Positions 62,501 to 64,000 of a stretch of 64,000 bases of DNA are shown piece after piece; the stretch's first letter is position 1, and each line of letters opens with the position of its first letter. The notes under the pieces were generated by a model that saw nothing but the letters and a program-made list of their open reading frames with translations, was not told the DNA's origin and searched no databases. The stretch lies in assembly GCF_040115645.1 (NCBI RefSeq), contig NC_089543.1:5518001-5582000 (forward strand). The letters are read 5' to 3'. This DNA is from Euwallacea fornicatus (taxonomy: Eukaryota; Arthropoda; Insecta; Coleoptera; Curculionidae). The translations under genes and the position numbers were made by a program.

Positions 62501-64000
62501 TACTTGCCGTTTGCAGTCATAAATTAAACGTTAAGAAACATATTTCCATAATTAAGACGGAACAGCAATTCTCGTTTTCTCTTTGGCTAACTTGAACTTA
62601 CACAAAGCGAACTGGAAATGCTGGAACTGCTGGAAATTGAATTAAAGCAATTACTAAGTGTGGATGGAATTTTGTGTGCATGTTTGATAATTTACTGACA
62701 AACAAAAATTACGGAGATATTAGGGAAATTCGTGTCCTTTTTCAATCTAAGTCTGATAATAATATTTATTGCAAAAGCGTTTTTTCGTTGTGTCGACAGG
62801 GAATTACGTTGACCCCTTGGTTAAAACCTTATACGCCTCCTTCAAAATAAGATCGGTCATTGTGTGAAAATAACTCAATTTCGGTATACCGCAATTTATT
62901 TTCTACCTCCTCTCTAAAAATACCTAGGAACTGGAATAATGGATTAAAGATGACAAAGAACTTTCTAAATATTCTCATAAATACTGTTTACTCCAAGACG
63001 ATTGGAAGCGCCTTATTTGTCCGAATCTGGAAGTGTGCACATGGCCTGACCGTCAACGTAGCCTTTTGATGATGCCAGGGGTCCAAACGATTCACAATGA
63101 TTTACATGCTCACAATAAGCATTAGAAACCTTGCCAGTTTAAAGAGGTTGCGGTTCTCCTGTAGGTGCGTTTTCCCAGACACCTTCTTCCCCCCAGACTC
63201 TTTCATAGGGCGTCACTGACCGTTTCTGTCAGGAAAATTCAATTCACTGTTCAATTTACGAAAATCTCATGCTTAATTTTATGGAATCGGTACCGGGACA
63301 CAGCTTGTAGGAATAAAACAATATATCAGCAGAAAATGGTGTTGCCTGATATTCTGGCACATAACTCTAAAACGCTGTCTGTTATACAGCAAAATGGAAA
63401 AAATGACAATGTTTCTAAATTGAAAAGAGAATTCTATGTCGCAGAAAGTAATTGTCAGTGGCGTCCTACTAAAAAAGTATCATCCTGGATATTTTAGCTA
63501 TCAATTGATCGATCTAGTGATGTGGCCGCAAATGATCGTCCTCATGGAAAAGTATTAATTAAATATCTCGAAAAGTTTTAATTATTGGAGTGAGTGGTTT
63601 AAAATTAGTTAAACTTCTACCTTAATTAGTAATAATAATTATTGGATTTCAAAATACCAAATAGGATTTTAAGCGTAACAACATGAAATAATCCGGATAC
63701 GATTCAATAACACTAGGGTTTAAACCAAATCAACTTGGCTAATTACCAAAACGGCGGTCAGAAATAGCACGTTCTAGATATCCCGTCCGCTAAATGAGTT
63801 TGCCAGGCGCAATGCTGCGAACTCTGGTTCCTGCTGTAATGAATTTTTGGGCAAAACCACAACAGGAACTCGGCTTATGCACCCTGAAATTCGATACAAC
63901 TAATATTATTTCGATAATGGCTTAATCTCGTAACTGTGTAGATTCTAGATATATTCAGTGTTTACTTACAGATGTGTCCTTTCTCTTAAATATGTGCTTT
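59581..64000. other. Unassigned DNA to the end of the window
   Basis: No gene is recognised. An acceptor-like TTTTTTCGTTGTGTCGACAG ends at 62799, followed by short open frames (for example NYVDPLVKTLYASFK) with no donor. At the far end a minus-strand donor (GTAAGT at 63970-63965) follows about 30 bases that continue beyond the window, so an exon there can be neither supported nor excluded. Confidence 0.45.

Noticed and set aside
1..64000. CRISPR arrays, bacterial operons, LTR or LINE retrotransposons, rRNA genes
   Set aside because: No regularly spaced repeats, no clustered coding frames, no reverse-transcriptase or gag motifs and no rRNA-like stretch could be recognised on either strand.

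Overview
The window looks like AT-rich nuclear DNA from an arthropod, most likely an insect. It has no operon-like gene packing, no ribosome-binding sites, no CRISPR array and no long open reading frame. Its only protein-like sequence is decayed transposases of insect-type families plus a few short stretches bounded by splice-site consensus. The species cannot be named from the sequence. The window is best read as intergenic or long-intron DNA that has collected DNA transposons; no retrotransposon was recognised.

Layout. 1-6404: mostly unassigned, with a candidate spliced exon at 297-391 and a CpG-rich block at 3895-4265. 6405-8734: a dead Tc1-like element, then a fold-back element with 200-bp inverted ends carrying a transposase tail. 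12308-12954: another fold-back element. 16240-18210: two tRNA-like B-box sequences and a short ORF with a signal-peptide-like start. 18349-19024: a nearly perfect 676-bp palindrome with Tc1-type ends. 20523-25061: a transposase fragment, a possible small MITE at 22290, and a 1.46-kb element with inverted ends and a transposase tail. 26411-27690: a mariner of full length in minus orientation. 35957-38004: an internally deleted mariner, then a decayed Tc1-like transposase. 41330-43734: a Tc1-like element with a 1.0-kb element of the 23.6-kb family inserted near its 3' end. 47113-48650: a possible C-terminal coding exon, perhaps of a CAP (antigen-5-like) protein, split by a complete mariner. 48651-64000: mostly unassigned, apart from a CpG-rich patch near 53.8 kb and an imperfect inverted repeat at 59087-59572.

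The mobile elements belong to three transposase groups. (1) Tc1-like DD34E: 6.4 kb, 37.0 kb, 41.3 kb and probably the 18.3-kb palindrome. (2) mariner DD34D: 26.4 kb, 36.0 kb and 47.3 kb. (3) A Tc1/mariner-related family, commonly annotated next to DUF4817 in insects, with the motif WPAR-SPD-L-N/D-P-x-D: 7.8 kb, 20.5 kb, 23.6 kb and 42.7 kb. All copies carry stops, frameshifts, deletions or lost catalytic residues, so none is expected to be autonomous.

I found no coherent undescribed system. The points most worth checking are the mariner-split exon, the candidate exon at 297-391, the 676-bp palindrome, the nested insertion at 42.7 kb and the CpG-rich block near 4 kb. Family assignments rest on motifs read by eye; no database search was run.
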